This document shows positions 44,953-53,414 of a stretch of DNA of 64,000 bases, one piece after another. The stretch is from positions 1 to 64,000 of the forward strand of contig NZ_JAAVGY010000003.1 of NCBI RefSeq assembly GCF_014799995.1. The letters are read 5' to 3'. A program made the position numbers and the translations under genes. Each line of letters starts with the position of its first letter. The first letter of the stretch is position 1. The notes under the pieces are model-generated. The model saw only the letters and a program-made list of their open reading frames with translations, did not search any database and was not told where the DNA came from. This DNA comes from Helicobacter sp. (GTDB taxonomy: Bacteria; Campylobacterota; Campylobacteria; Campylobacterales; Helicobacteraceae).

Positions 44953-47900
44953 TTGAGCATTCAAGAACTATTAAAAAAACGCGTCTTGATTCTTGATGGC
45001 GCAATGGGCACAGAGATTCAAAAGCAAGCCATTCCCACTTGGGGAGAAAACGCACGAGGTGAGAAGCTAGAGGGCTGCTCCGAAGCTCTCAATCTCTATG
45101 CTTCGGAGGTGATTGCAGGGATTCACACGAGCTATTTACAAGCAGGAGCGAATATCCTTAAAACCAATACTTTTGGCGTAATGCCTTGGGTATTGGCGGA
45201 GTATGGATTAGAATCCCAATGCAAAGAAATTGCAATACGTGGAGTTCAGCTCGCAAAAGATTGTATGGAATCCTACCGCAAAAATGCGCTAGAAAATCAG
45301 CAGGACGCGCTTTTTGTCGCGGCTTCTTTAGGACCGGGCACAAAATTACCAAGTTTGGGGCATATTGATTATGAAACAATGTTTGAAGGATATTGTCAAT
45401 GTGTAGAGGGATTTAGAGAAGCAAACGCGGATATTGTCTTGCTAGAGACTGCACAAGACCCTTTACAAATCAAAGCCGCTTTGCACGCGTGTGAGGCAAT
45501 TGCTCCAGAGATTCCTATAATGGTGTCTGTTACGATTGAAACCAATGGAGCAATGCTAATCGGCACAGACATTACCACGCTTTTTCATATTTTAGAGCCT
45601 TTTTCACTGCTTTCTTTGGGAATGAATTGCGGGCTTGGACCGGATTTGGCGCGCAAGCATCTGCTTCATCTAAGCGAAGTGTGTAAATTCCCTATTTCAA
45701 TCCATACCAATGCGGGTTTGCCAAGCAATCGTGGGGGTGTAACTTTCTATCCTATGGAGGCAGAGGAGTTTAGCGAGATTGAAAAGGGATTCTTAGAGAT
45801 TCCCGGAGTGGCATTGCTTGGGGGTTGTTGCGGGACGACGCCAGAGCATATTAGATTGCTTGTGCAGAAAACAAAAAATGCGATTCCCTTGCCACCAAAG
45901 GGGAATTATCAGCCGAGCATCGCTTCGCTTTTTGGCGCGTTAGAGCTCAAGCAAGAGCCCGCTCCACTGCTCATTGGTGAAAGGTCTAATGCCACAGGTT
46001 CTAAGGCGTTTCGTGAGTTACTACTCGCCGAAGATTATGAAGGGGCATTGGGTGTCGGAAGTGCTCAAGTGCGTAGTGGGGCGCATTGCCTAGATGTTAG
46101 CGTAGCGTTTGCAGGGAGAGATGAAAGTCGTGATATGCGAGAACTCATTACGCGTTATGCAACTCATATTCCCTTGCCTCTAATGCCAGATTCCACGCAA
46201 GTTAGTGCGTTAGAAATCGCCTTAAAACTCATCGGCGGACGCCCTATTATTAATTCTGCTAACCTAGAAGACGGCGTAGAGAAGTTTGATAAAGTCGCGA
46301 AACTAGCAAAAAAATTTGGTGCGGTGCTTGTGTGTTTGAGCATTGACGAACAAGGAATGTGCAAGACTTTTGCGCGCAAAGTTGAATGTGCTAAAAGAAT
46401 GATGGAACGCGCTGTAAATGTGCATAAACTGCGGGAAGAGGATATTATTTTTGATACGCTTACCTTTACGATTGGGAGCGGAGATGAGGAATATTTCACC
46501 GCAGGGATAGAGACGCTCAAAGCGATTCAAGAACTACACAGGCTTTATCCTAAAGCCGGAAGCACTTTAGGGCTTTCTAATATCTCCTTTGGCTTGAGCA
46601 AAGAGGGGAGAATTTGCTTAAACTCTGTCTTCTTGCACCACGCTATTTTAAGCGGTTTAAGCACTGCAATTGTAAATGTCGCGCATTTGATTCCGTATGC
46701 GCAAATGGAGAAAGAGGACATTCAAGTTTGCGAGGATTTGATTTTTAACGATTCCCGCACAAGTGAGCCTCTTTATGCGTTTATTAAGCATTTTGAATCC
46801 AAAGCAGGTATGCAGTTGCAAAGCACAAAAGAGGAGGAGAATTTAAGCAAGGAAGAAAGAATCGCTAAATACTTAATTAATGGTGATTTGACTGCAATGC
46901 AAAAACTTCTGCCCCTAGCAAAAGAAAGCATTTCTCCTGAAAGAATTATCAATGAGATTCTAATTGACGCGATGAAAGTCGTAGGCGAGAAGTTTGGCAA
47001 GGGTGAAATGCAGCTGCCTTTTGTCTTACAGAGTGCGGAGGTGATGAAAAAGAGTGTAGATTACCTCAATGAATTTTTACCCAAAAAACAAAGCAAGCAT
47101 AAAACAACCATTGTGCTTGGCACGGTCAAAGGTGATGTGCATGATGTGGGTAAAAATTTAGTAGATATTATCTTAAGCAATAATGGTTTTGAAGTGATTA
47201 ATATCGGAATCAAGGCGGAATTAGAGCGGTTTTTGGAAGTCATAGAATCAAGAAAGGTAGATTGTATCGGAATGAGTGGCTTGCTCGTCAAATCTACTTT
47301 GGTGATGAAAGAAAACTTAGAGGAGCTTAAAAATCGTGGAATCACGATTCCTATTATGCTCGGCGGTGCGGCACTTAATCGGAATTTTGTAGAGGAATAC
47401 TGCAAGCCAAATTATGATGGCATTATTTTCTATTGTAAAGACGCCTTTGATAGTGTGGCGGCAATGCAAATCATTCAGAGTGGAGACTTTAGCGATTTGA
47501 CTTTGCCAAGCCAGAGGGCGCATTCAAAGGCGAGTGAGGCAGAAAGTCGCAAGGAATCGCGTTTAGCCCAAAAACTCGCAAAAACAAGCGTGCAAGATTC
47601 TAAACCCTTGCCGACACAATGTGAATTAAGCTTTGAATATCCTACTTATCAAGTGCCATTTTTGGGGCGCAAAGTCTTGTCTTTAAACGAAAAAGAGATA
47701 GAGGAAGTCTTCGGACTTCTTGATAAAGACTTGTTGTTTAAGCATCGTTGGGGTTATAGCAAACTCAAGAAAGACGAATATTTGGAGTTAAAGAGACGCG
47801 AATTAGAGCCGATGTTTGAGACGCTCAAGCAAGAATTAATCACGCAAGGAATCTTTGCGCCTATTGTGCTTTATGGATATTTCCACACGCGCACAAAGAA

Positions 47901-48405
47901 GCCAGAGAATTTAGAAGAGGGCTTGATTTTGGAGTTAAGCACGGATTCTACCTTTAGCAAAAGAGAAGAATTTTTGTTTCCAAGAAGTCGTAAAGTGCCT
48001 TATTTGTGTCTTGCGGATTATTTCAATCCCAAAGGCGATATTTGCGCATTGCATTTAGTCTCAAGCGGACACAAACTCGCGCCTTTTGAGCAGCAGTTAT
48101 ACCAAGAATCCCAATACCATAAATATTATTTAGTGCATGCTTTGGGTATGGATTTAGCAGAAGCATTAGCAGATTTTGTGCATATTCGGGTTCGTAGAGA
48201 GCTTGGGCTAGATTCTCAATGCGGGCAGCGATACTCCTTTGGCTATCCTGCGTGTCCGGATTTGGCATTGAGTGAGGGGCTGTTTAGGCTTTTGAATCCA
48301 GAGGAATTTGGCATAACTTTAAGTCAAACTTATCAAATGACGCCAGAGGCTACGACCTCCGCTTTGATTGTGCCACAAAAGGAAGCGAAGTATTTTGCGC
48401 TTTAA
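44953..48405 (+). CDS. metH: Cobalamin-dependent methionine synthase MetH
   Basis: Transfers methyl from methyl-THF to homocysteine. Domains in order: homocysteine-binding (LILDGAMGTEIQKQAIP; zinc cysteines in GMNCG and GGCCGTTPEH; about 1–310), methyl-THF pterin domain (about 335–600), cobalamin cap and Rossmann domain with DVHDVGKN and its H730, and the SAM-activation domain (about 910–1150, VRRELGLDSQCGQRYSFGYPACPDL). TTG 44953 is preferred, with AAAGG about 7 bases upstream; a GTG at 44932 inside the DedA gene would add seven residues. H. pylori lacks this gene as far as I recall. B12 or its uptake is required. No cobalamin riboswitch is seen upstream. Confidence 0.94.
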   Translation: MSIQELLKKRVLILDGAMGTEIQKQAIPTWGENARGEKLEGCSEALNLYASEVIAGIHTSYLQAGANILKTNTFGVMPWVLAEYGLESQCKEIAIRGVQLAKDCMESYRKNALENQQDALFVAASLGPGTKLPSLGHIDYETMFEGYCQCVEGFREANADIVLLETAQDPLQIKAALHACEAIAPEIPIMVSVTIETNGAMLIGTDITTLFHILEPFSLLSLGMNCGLGPDLARKHLLHLSEVCKFPISIHTNAGLPSNRGGVTFYPMEAEEFSEIEKGFLEIPGVALLGGCCGTTPEHIRLLVQKTKNAIPLPPKGNYQPSIASLFGALELKQEPAPLLIGERSNATGSKAFRELLLAEDYEGALGVGSAQVRSGAHCLDVSVAFAGRDESRDMRELITRYATHIPLPLMPDSTQVSALEIALKLIGGRPIINSANLEDGVEKFDKVAKLAKKFGAVLVCLSIDEQGMCKTFARKVECAKRMMERAVNVHKLREEDIIFDTLTFTIGSGDEEYFTAGIETLKAIQELHRLYPKAGSTLGLSNISFGLSKEGRICLNSVFLHHAILSGLSTAIVNVAHLIPYAQMEKEDIQVCEDLIFNDSRTSEPLYAFIKHFESKAGMQLQSTKEEENLSKEERIAKYLINGDLTAMQKLLPLAKESISPERIINEILIDAMKVVGEKFGKGEMQLPFVLQSAEVMKKSVDYLNEFLPKKQSKHKTTIVLGTVKGDVHDVGKNLVDIILSNNGFEVINIGIKAELERFLEVIESRKVDCIGMSGLLVKSTLVMKENLEELKNRGITIPIMLGGAALNRNFVEEYCKPNYDGIIFYCKDAFDSVAAMQIIQSGDFSDLTLPSQRAHSKASEAESRKESRLAQKLAKTSVQDSKPLPTQCELSFEYPTYQVPFLGRKVLSLNEKEIEEVFGLLDKDLLFKHRWGYSKLKKDEYLELKRRELEPMFETLKQELITQGIFAPIVLYGYFHTRTKKPENLEEGLILELSTDSTFSKREEFLFPRSRKVPYLCLADYFNPKGDICALHLVSSGHKLAPFEQQLYQESQYHKYYLVHALGMDLAEALADFVHIRVRRELGLDSQCGQRYSFGYPACPDLALSEGLFRLLNPEEFGITLSQTYQMTPEATTSALIVPQKEAKYFAL

Positions 48406-48438
48406 TCTCTCCTTATGCGCTTATGAAAGCTTTCCATG

Positions 48439-48474
48439 CGTCATTATAAGCGTAAGTGAAGCAATCCATAATCT
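48439..48474. repeat. Intergenic repeat element (copy 2) after metH
   Basis: GCGTCATTATAAG at one end and GTGAAGCAATCCATAATCT at the other, 34 bases after the metH stop. Same end sequences as the elements in the other gene-poor gaps. Confidence 0.5.
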
Positions 48475-48870
48475 ATAATTTCACCTTTTCTTACATTTTG
48501 CAATTCTGTTGTTAATTTATGCAATAAATACGCTTCTACAAGCTCTTTAAAAGAAATAAAAAAGAATCGCAAAGCAAAAAATCACTCAAATTTAAACTAA
48601 ACTTAAAATAACATTGTAAATTAAATCTGTTATTGATACTTTCTTAATACTCAAAAATCATTTTGAATCTTTCAAAAACATCTTTTTCTCTTTTTTTCTA
48701 GTTCTACTCTACTTTTTGCTTTTAGCCTCTGTTCCATATCCGCTAGGGTTTTAGCAAGATGTGCTAAATTATGTTTTGTTAAGATTTGCTTTGAAATGTA
48801 TTAGCTCTTTCGTAGTAGTTTTTGTATTGTCATTTGTTTTGTTTGTGATTTAGCGCAGGTTGTTTCTTTG
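48475..48870 (-). pseudogene. Decayed minus-strand coding remnants
   Basis: Two fragments with protein-like codon patterns and no starts. One near 48480–48590 includes KELVEAYLLHKLTTELQ. The other (48672–48800) includes HNLAHLAKTLADMEQRLKAK followed by a basic tail. Frameshifts separate them from upstream coding-like stretches. I do not recognise a family. This looks like the debris of a lost gene, but chance cannot be excluded. Confidence 0.25.
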
Positions 48871-48874
48871 GATT

Positions 48875-48930
48875 AAGGGGTGGAATCCCTTACAAGCAGA
48901 CACTTAGAAATAAGTGGCGGATAGCTTGTA
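48875..48930 (+). ncRNA. Candidate structured RNA with GAAA-capped hairpin
   Basis: Two adjacent stems. AAGGG (48875–48879) pairs with CCCTT (48887–48891). Next, a two-part stem: TACAAGC (48891–48897) with GCTTGTA (48924–48930), enclosing CACTTA (48901–48906) and TAAGTG (48911–48916) closed by a GAAA tetraloop. The nested helices and GNRA-type loop suggest a folded RNA or mobile-element end. No known family is recognised. Confidence 0.3.
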
Positions 48931-48996
48931 TCCTTTATTAGTAGAATTATAGCATTTTCAGATTAAAATTAATTAGTCTTGCGATATAATCTCTAT

Positions 48997-49227
48997 ATGA
49001 GTAAATTAGACAAAAAGAAAGCAGAACTTGACGACCTAAAGACTTGGCGTAACTATGCAGTTACTTCTTTGCTTGCTCTAATTGCTTTTATTTTTACAAA
49101 AAGCAATGAATCCACAATGCACTTTTATTAATTGTTACCTTATTTTGCTGTTATAGTGCTTAGAATAGGTATTATAATATTGCAAGTAAAAATTAAGAAA
49201 TTAATCAAAGAGATAGGAGAGTTGTAA
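48997..49227 (+). pseudogene. Small two-helix membrane protein gene broken by a stop codon
   Basis: Begins MSKLDKKKAELDDLKTWRNY, one hydrophobic helix, then a TAA at 49129–49131 after NESTMHFY. The same frame continues with LLPYFAVIVLRIGIIILQ (a second helix) and the basic end KIKKLIKEIGEL at 49227. The layout (charged coiled N-terminus, two helices, KKLIKEIGEL tail) is typical of small hypothetical membrane proteins in Campylobacterota. TATAAT-like sequence lies just before the ATG. Confidence 0.5.
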
Positions 49228-49384
49228 TGGAGATTTTAATGATAAGTGCGGCAGTGTTCGGCTTTTGTTACTTCTTTACTGCTTGCTATATTGCAATGAG
49301 TTAATTAGAATTTTATTTTGAGATTAAAAATACAAGAAACAATTTTTGAAAGAAATTAATAAACTTGAAAAGGAAAAAGAATAA
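49227..49384 (+). pseudogene. Second small membrane protein remnant
   Basis: ATG at 49227 overlaps the TAA of the previous gene (TAATG) and gives 25 residues, MEILMISAAVFGFCYFFTAC then YIAMS, before a stop at 49304. A frame-shifted continuation ends LKEINKLEKEKE at 49384. The coupled arrangement with the preceding gene suggests an old two-gene cassette now decayed. Confidence 0.35.
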
Positions 49385-49489
49385 AATGTGATTTTTAGAT
49401 TTTTTGCTTCCGCTTCTAGTTCCTCTCGCGCTTTTTCTTATTTAATTTAAAGTCAAAGCGAATTGCCATTACTTTGATGCCCCCTAAGC

Positions 49490-49528
49490 GTAAATTTTAA
49501 GTAAATTTTAAGTAAATTTTAAGTAAAT
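49490..49528 (+). promoter_or_regulatory. Three 11-bp direct repeats upstream of the porin gene
   Basis: GTAAATTTTAA occurs exactly three times in tandem (49490–49500, 49501–49511, 49512–49522), then a partial GTAAATT to 49528. The last base lies 31 bases before the porin ATG. A period of 11 bp is near one helical turn, as for direct-repeat sites of OmpR-type regulators. It could also be a length-variable promoter. Confidence 0.5.
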
Positions 49529-49559
49529 TCACACCCTTTAACAATAACAAGGAGTCAAA

Positions 49560-50945
49560 ATGAAATTTGTAAAACTTAGTTTAGCAGCCTGTATCGCAGT
49601 ATGCGGAATCGCAAGCTCTGCAAGTGCGCAGGATTTAGAAGAAGCAATCAAGGGCGTAGATGTCAGCGGTATGTTGCGTTATCGTTACAGAGATGATAGA
49701 TATACCGATAGAAACTATGTCAAAAACAATGCGGATAAAGGTGCTGCAAGACACCAATGGCGTGCGGAGGCATTGTTCAAAACTCCCGTAATGGACGCAG
49801 TGTCTATGAATCTAAGCGTGCGCTACCATAACCCAGAGCAAAATGTGAATCACGGGAATGATTTTCCGGGTTTAGGCAAAGGACTAGGTTCGGGTAAAGA
49901 TAGCAGCTTCGGTGTAGGAGAGTTTAATGCCGTCATTACTCCAGACTTTACCAATACAACGGTCAAAGTAGGTAAAATGATTCTTACTACTCCGCTAAAC
50001 GACCCGCTAGATGATAGAGGAACAGGGATTTTGGCAGTCAATTCGGATTTGGAGCATTGGACATTTGTCGGTGGGGCGTTTGATTCTTGGAGTATTGATG
50101 ATTTCCAAACAGGCTATGTAGATCCTGCGACAGGAACAAACAATGGTGGCTCTATCACTAAGCCACTCTACACATTTGCAGCATTGGCAAACTATGAAAC
50201 GAGTGCGGGAAATATTGAGGGGCAGATTTGGGGATTCAAGATTGATGATATTTTAGATAGCGGAATGTTTTTGCAACTAGGCTTCAATAACAGCCTTTTC
50301 CATATCACAGGGCAATATGCGTTTGCGAATTTAGACAATGATCCTAAACATCTGCTTGCGCAAGCAGCTTATGTCGGAAGAGTACGTGGCGGAGCAGATC
50401 TCTATACTTTGGAAGCAGGCGTGAGATTCCACGACTATGAAGTGCCTTTAGCCTTGAAGCTTGGCTATATGGGCAATACAAAAGATTCCTATGCGGTTTC
50501 TTTGGATAATGAGGGAAGCTTTAATAAAGTAGGGCAAATTTGGTTTGAAAACAACGCCACAGGTGTGAGCATTTCTACATTGCCAATTGAGGGACAATCT
50601 ATGCCCGGAGTGCTTGAAGGTAATTCCTTGAGTGTTTTCTATGCTAGCTTGAATTATGATGTTTTGGATAATCTTAATGTCGGCATTGAATATGTCAATG
50701 GGACAAATGAGTTGAAATATCTTGGGACAAACAGAGGGGATATTGATTTCCAAGAAATCACTCCTGTCGTGCGATGGCAATATAACAAAAACCTAACTCT
50801 AAGTGCGTATTATGCGATGCTCACGACTGATAGGGATAAAAATGTAACACCAAAAAGTGTAAATGGCGGTGCAGAACTAGCCGCAACAGCTCCCGATTCT
50901 GAAGACAGAAATCGTTTGCAACTAGAAGTGCGCTATACTTTCTAA
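49560..50945 (+). CDS. Major outer membrane porin (Campylobacter MOMP family)
   Basis: Trimeric beta-barrel porin, 461 residues. A signal peptide ends near ASSASAQ, mature DLEEAIKGVDVSGMLRYRYRDD. Alternating strand pattern with aromatic girdles and the terminal LQLEVRYTF, ending in the C-terminal Phe used for BAM recognition. Similar to MOMP/PF05538 porins of Campylobacter, Wolinella and some enterohepatic Helicobacter, unlike the Hop family of H. pylori. A strong AAGGAG precedes the ATG. Three 11-bp repeats lie upstream. Confidence 0.92.
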   Translation: MKFVKLSLAACIAVCGIASSASAQDLEEAIKGVDVSGMLRYRYRDDRYTDRNYVKNNADKGAARHQWRAEALFKTPVMDAVSMNLSVRYHNPEQNVNHGNDFPGLGKGLGSGKDSSFGVGEFNAVITPDFTNTTVKVGKMILTTPLNDPLDDRGTGILAVNSDLEHWTFVGGAFDSWSIDDFQTGYVDPATGTNNGGSITKPLYTFAALANYETSAGNIEGQIWGFKIDDILDSGMFLQLGFNNSLFHITGQYAFANLDNDPKHLLAQAAYVGRVRGGADLYTLEAGVRFHDYEVPLALKLGYMGNTKDSYAVSLDNEGSFNKVGQIWFENNATGVSISTLPIEGQSMPGVLEGNSLSVFYASLNYDVLDNLNVGIEYVNGTNELKYLGTNRGDIDFQEITPVVRWQYNKNLTLSAYYAMLTTDRDKNVTPKSVNGGAELAATAPDSEDRNRLQLEVRYTF

Positions 50946-50971
50946 TGCCTCTTTAGCCTTTTTATCAAGTG

Positions 50972-51340
50972 ATGGATTGCCACGATTCCTTGCGGAAGGG
51001 CGCAATGACGAGGTAGGACACTGAATCTATGCAATATATGGATTGCCACGAATGCTACGCATTCTCGCAATGACATTTTCCACCGCGTCATTGCGAGGCT
51101 TTAGCCGAAACAATCCATAATCTTGCATACTTGTGATTCTCTAATCCTGTCATTGCGAGAAATGAGCGTAAGCGAATGACGAAGCAATCCATAATCTAAA
51201 ATCTTGCCTTTAATTTTACGATTCCATTGTTTGATTTACTGAAGTGTAGCATTATAGATTGCCACAGCCTTTTACAAAGGCTTCGCAATGACGGCGATAG
51301 TAGAACAGATTGCCACACCGATAAATCGGCTTGCAATGAC
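50972..51340. repeat. Cluster of six intergenic palindrome-like repeats
   Basis: Six elements in the 488-base gap after the porin: 50972–51010, 51038–51074, 51086–51120, 51149–51197, 51258–51292 and 51309–51340. Each has GATTGCCAC or CAATCCAT at one end and GCAATGAC or GTCATTGCGAG at the other, enclosing different cores. The 51258 core has arms AGCCTTT/AAAGGCT; the 51309 core has CCGAT/ATCGG. I see no gene in this gap. Confidence 0.75.
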
Positions 51341-51400
51341 AACCCGCAATATCAGACACAGAATTGCATTGCTTAAAACTCGTCTTTAGAATTTCTATGT

Positions 51401-51406
51401 TAAAAT
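51401..51406 (+). promoter_or_regulatory. Extended -10 before the penicillin-binding protein gene
   Basis: TAAAAT preceded by TATGT (TG one base before the hexamer), 27 bases ahead of the ATG. AGGGAA at 51425–51430 is the ribosome-binding site. Confidence 0.4.
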
Positions 51407-51433
51407 CTAAAAGTTTTTATTTTTAGGGAATTT

Positions 51434-53389
51434 ATGAGTTTGTTTGCGAGTTTTATAAAAATTTTTTTGAGAATCTTAGCTGTTTTTGGGATTGTTTTTG
51501 CTATTGGAATCGTGATTTTTGTTGTGCAAATCTATTCTGAAATTCGTAACGATACAGATAAAATCGTTCATTATCAGCCACCAATTGCAACGCAAATCTT
51601 TGATAGGCAGGAACGATTAATTGCAAATATCTTTGATAAAGAATTTAGATTTTACGCGACTTTTGAGGAGATTCCTCCGCGCGTAGTTGAGGCTCTTTTG
51701 GCGATTGAGGATACTTTATTCTTTGAACACCCCGGTGTGAATGTTGATGCGATTGCAAGGGCAATGCTTAAAAACATTAAAAATGCCCGCTATGCAGAGG
51801 GCGGAAGTACAATTACGCAGCAGTTGATTAAAAATATCGCTTTGACGCGTGAAAAAACGATTGAAAGAAAAATTAAAGAATTTCTTTTGGCATTGCGTTT
51901 AGAGACAATCTTGACCAAAGAAAAAATCCTAGAAGTTTATTTGAATCATACTTATTTCGGGCACGGATTCTATGGAATCAGAACCGCAGCACTTGGGTAT
52001 TTTCGTAAAAATATGGAAGATTTGACGCTAAAAGAAATCGCAATGCTAGTTTCTTTGCCACGTGCGCCGAGTTTTTATGACCCGACAAAAAATTATGATT
52101 TCTCTTTAGGACGCGCAAACAATGTCTTGCAAAGAATGTATGAAGTGGGTTGGATTTCCCAAGAAGTGCTAGATTCCGGGCTTAGTGAGCAGCCTAAAGT
52201 CTATAATGATACATTAACCCAAAATGTCGCACCCTATGTGGTAGATGAAGTGCAGCGGCAGTTAGTGGGATTAGAGGACTTAAAAACCGCAGGTTATAAG
52301 ATTTATTTAAATATTGATTTGGATTATCAAGACATTGCACAAGAGGCATTGTATTTTGGCTATGAACAGATTTTATCACGGCATAAAGAGGACAAGGATT
52401 TACAAGAAAAATTAAATGGTGCTTTTGTCGTGCTAGAGAACAAAACAGGAAAGATTCTTGCACTCGTTGGGGGTGTGGATTATCAAAAAAGTAATTTTTC
52501 TCGTGCAACGCAGAGTAAAAGACAAATTGGCAGTAGCGTTAAGCCCTTTTTATATCTTAGCGCAATCAATTCGGGATTGGCACAAAACTATCAGATTCCA
52601 GACATTGCACGCACTTATGAGTATAGGGTGGGGAATGTGCGCAAAAAGTGGCAACCCAAAAATTATGCAAAATCTTTGAGCGGTTTCATCTCGCTTAAGA
52701 CTGCTTTAACGAAATCCTTGAATTTAGCAACAATCAATCTTGTGGAAGAAGTGGGATTTGATAGAATCTATAACGAAATCTTAGAGTATGGGTTTGAAAA
52801 TGTGCCGAAAAATTTGACGATTTCATTAGGGAGTTTTGGGGCTTCTCCATTGGAGATGGCAAAAAACTTTATGGTGTTTTCAAATTATGGCAAAGTCATC
52901 ACCCCAATGCTTATAGATAGAATCGTAGATACGCGGGGAGATATAGCGTATTTTAGCGGTGAAGAGCGTGAGTTAAGCAAGCCTAAGCAGAGTTTTTTGA
53001 TTGTGGATATTTTGCAAAATGCAGTGAATGCAGGCACAGGAAAACGCGCAAAAGTAGAGGGCATTGAATTAGCAGGGAAAACAGGGACAACAAACGATAA
53101 TGTAGATGCGTGGTTTTGTGGATTCTCCCCTAGTATTGAGGCGATTGTATGGTATGGTAAAGACGATAATACGCCTATGGGGCATAGTGAGACGGGAGGT
53201 ATCGCACCCGCACCAGCCTTTGCTTACTTTTTTGATAAAATCCTAGAAATTGACCCCGGATTGGAACGTAAATTCACAATACCTAGTGGCGTGCAAAGTC
53301 GCATAGTAGAGGGCGAGAGGGTTTATTATACCGATGAGTCCCCGATTAAATATCAGCCAAAAGTCAATTATGACACGATTATTTTTTGA
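51434..53389 (+). CDS. pbpA: Class A penicillin-binding protein 1A
   Basis: Bifunctional peptidoglycan polymerase, 651 residues. One N-terminal helix (about 8–30). GT51 domain: EDTLFFEHPGVNVDAIARA with the catalytic Glu and EGGSTITQQLIKN. Transpeptidase domain: GSSVKPF with the active Ser (SxxK), SLN-type motif KSLNLAT and AGKTGTTNDNVDAWF. All catalytic motifs are present. The protein is shorter than E. coli PBP1A but usual for the group. msbA follows 25 bases later. Confidence 0.95.
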   Translation: MSLFASFIKIFLRILAVFGIVFAIGIVIFVVQIYSEIRNDTDKIVHYQPPIATQIFDRQERLIANIFDKEFRFYATFEEIPPRVVEALLAIEDTLFFEHPGVNVDAIARAMLKNIKNARYAEGGSTITQQLIKNIALTREKTIERKIKEFLLALRLETILTKEKILEVYLNHTYFGHGFYGIRTAALGYFRKNMEDLTLKEIAMLVSLPRAPSFYDPTKNYDFSLGRANNVLQRMYEVGWISQEVLDSGLSEQPKVYNDTLTQNVAPYVVDEVQRQLVGLEDLKTAGYKIYLNIDLDYQDIAQEALYFGYEQILSRHKEDKDLQEKLNGAFVVLENKTGKILALVGGVDYQKSNFSRATQSKRQIGSSVKPFLYLSAINSGLAQNYQIPDIARTYEYRVGNVRKKWQPKNYAKSLSGFISLKTALTKSLNLATINLVEEVGFDRIYNEILEYGFENVPKNLTISLGSFGASPLEMAKNFMVFSNYGKVITPMLIDRIVDTRGDIAYFSGEERELSKPKQSFLIVDILQNAVNAGTGKRAKVEGIELAGKTGTTNDNVDAWFCGFSPSIEAIVWYGKDDNTPMGHSETGGIAPAPAFAYFFDKILEIDPGLERKFTIPSGVQSRIVEGERVYYTDESPIKYQPKVNYDTIIF

Positions 53390-53414
53390 TAGAAATAATT
53401 AAAGGAGTTGGTTT

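Noticed and set aside
46164..46520. 118-residue frame antisense to metH
   Set aside because: It lies wholly inside the conserved pterin domain coding region; typical shadow frame.
50972..51340. CRISPR array
   Set aside because: Repeats are imperfect, alternate orientation and have no equal-length spacers; no cas genes nearby.
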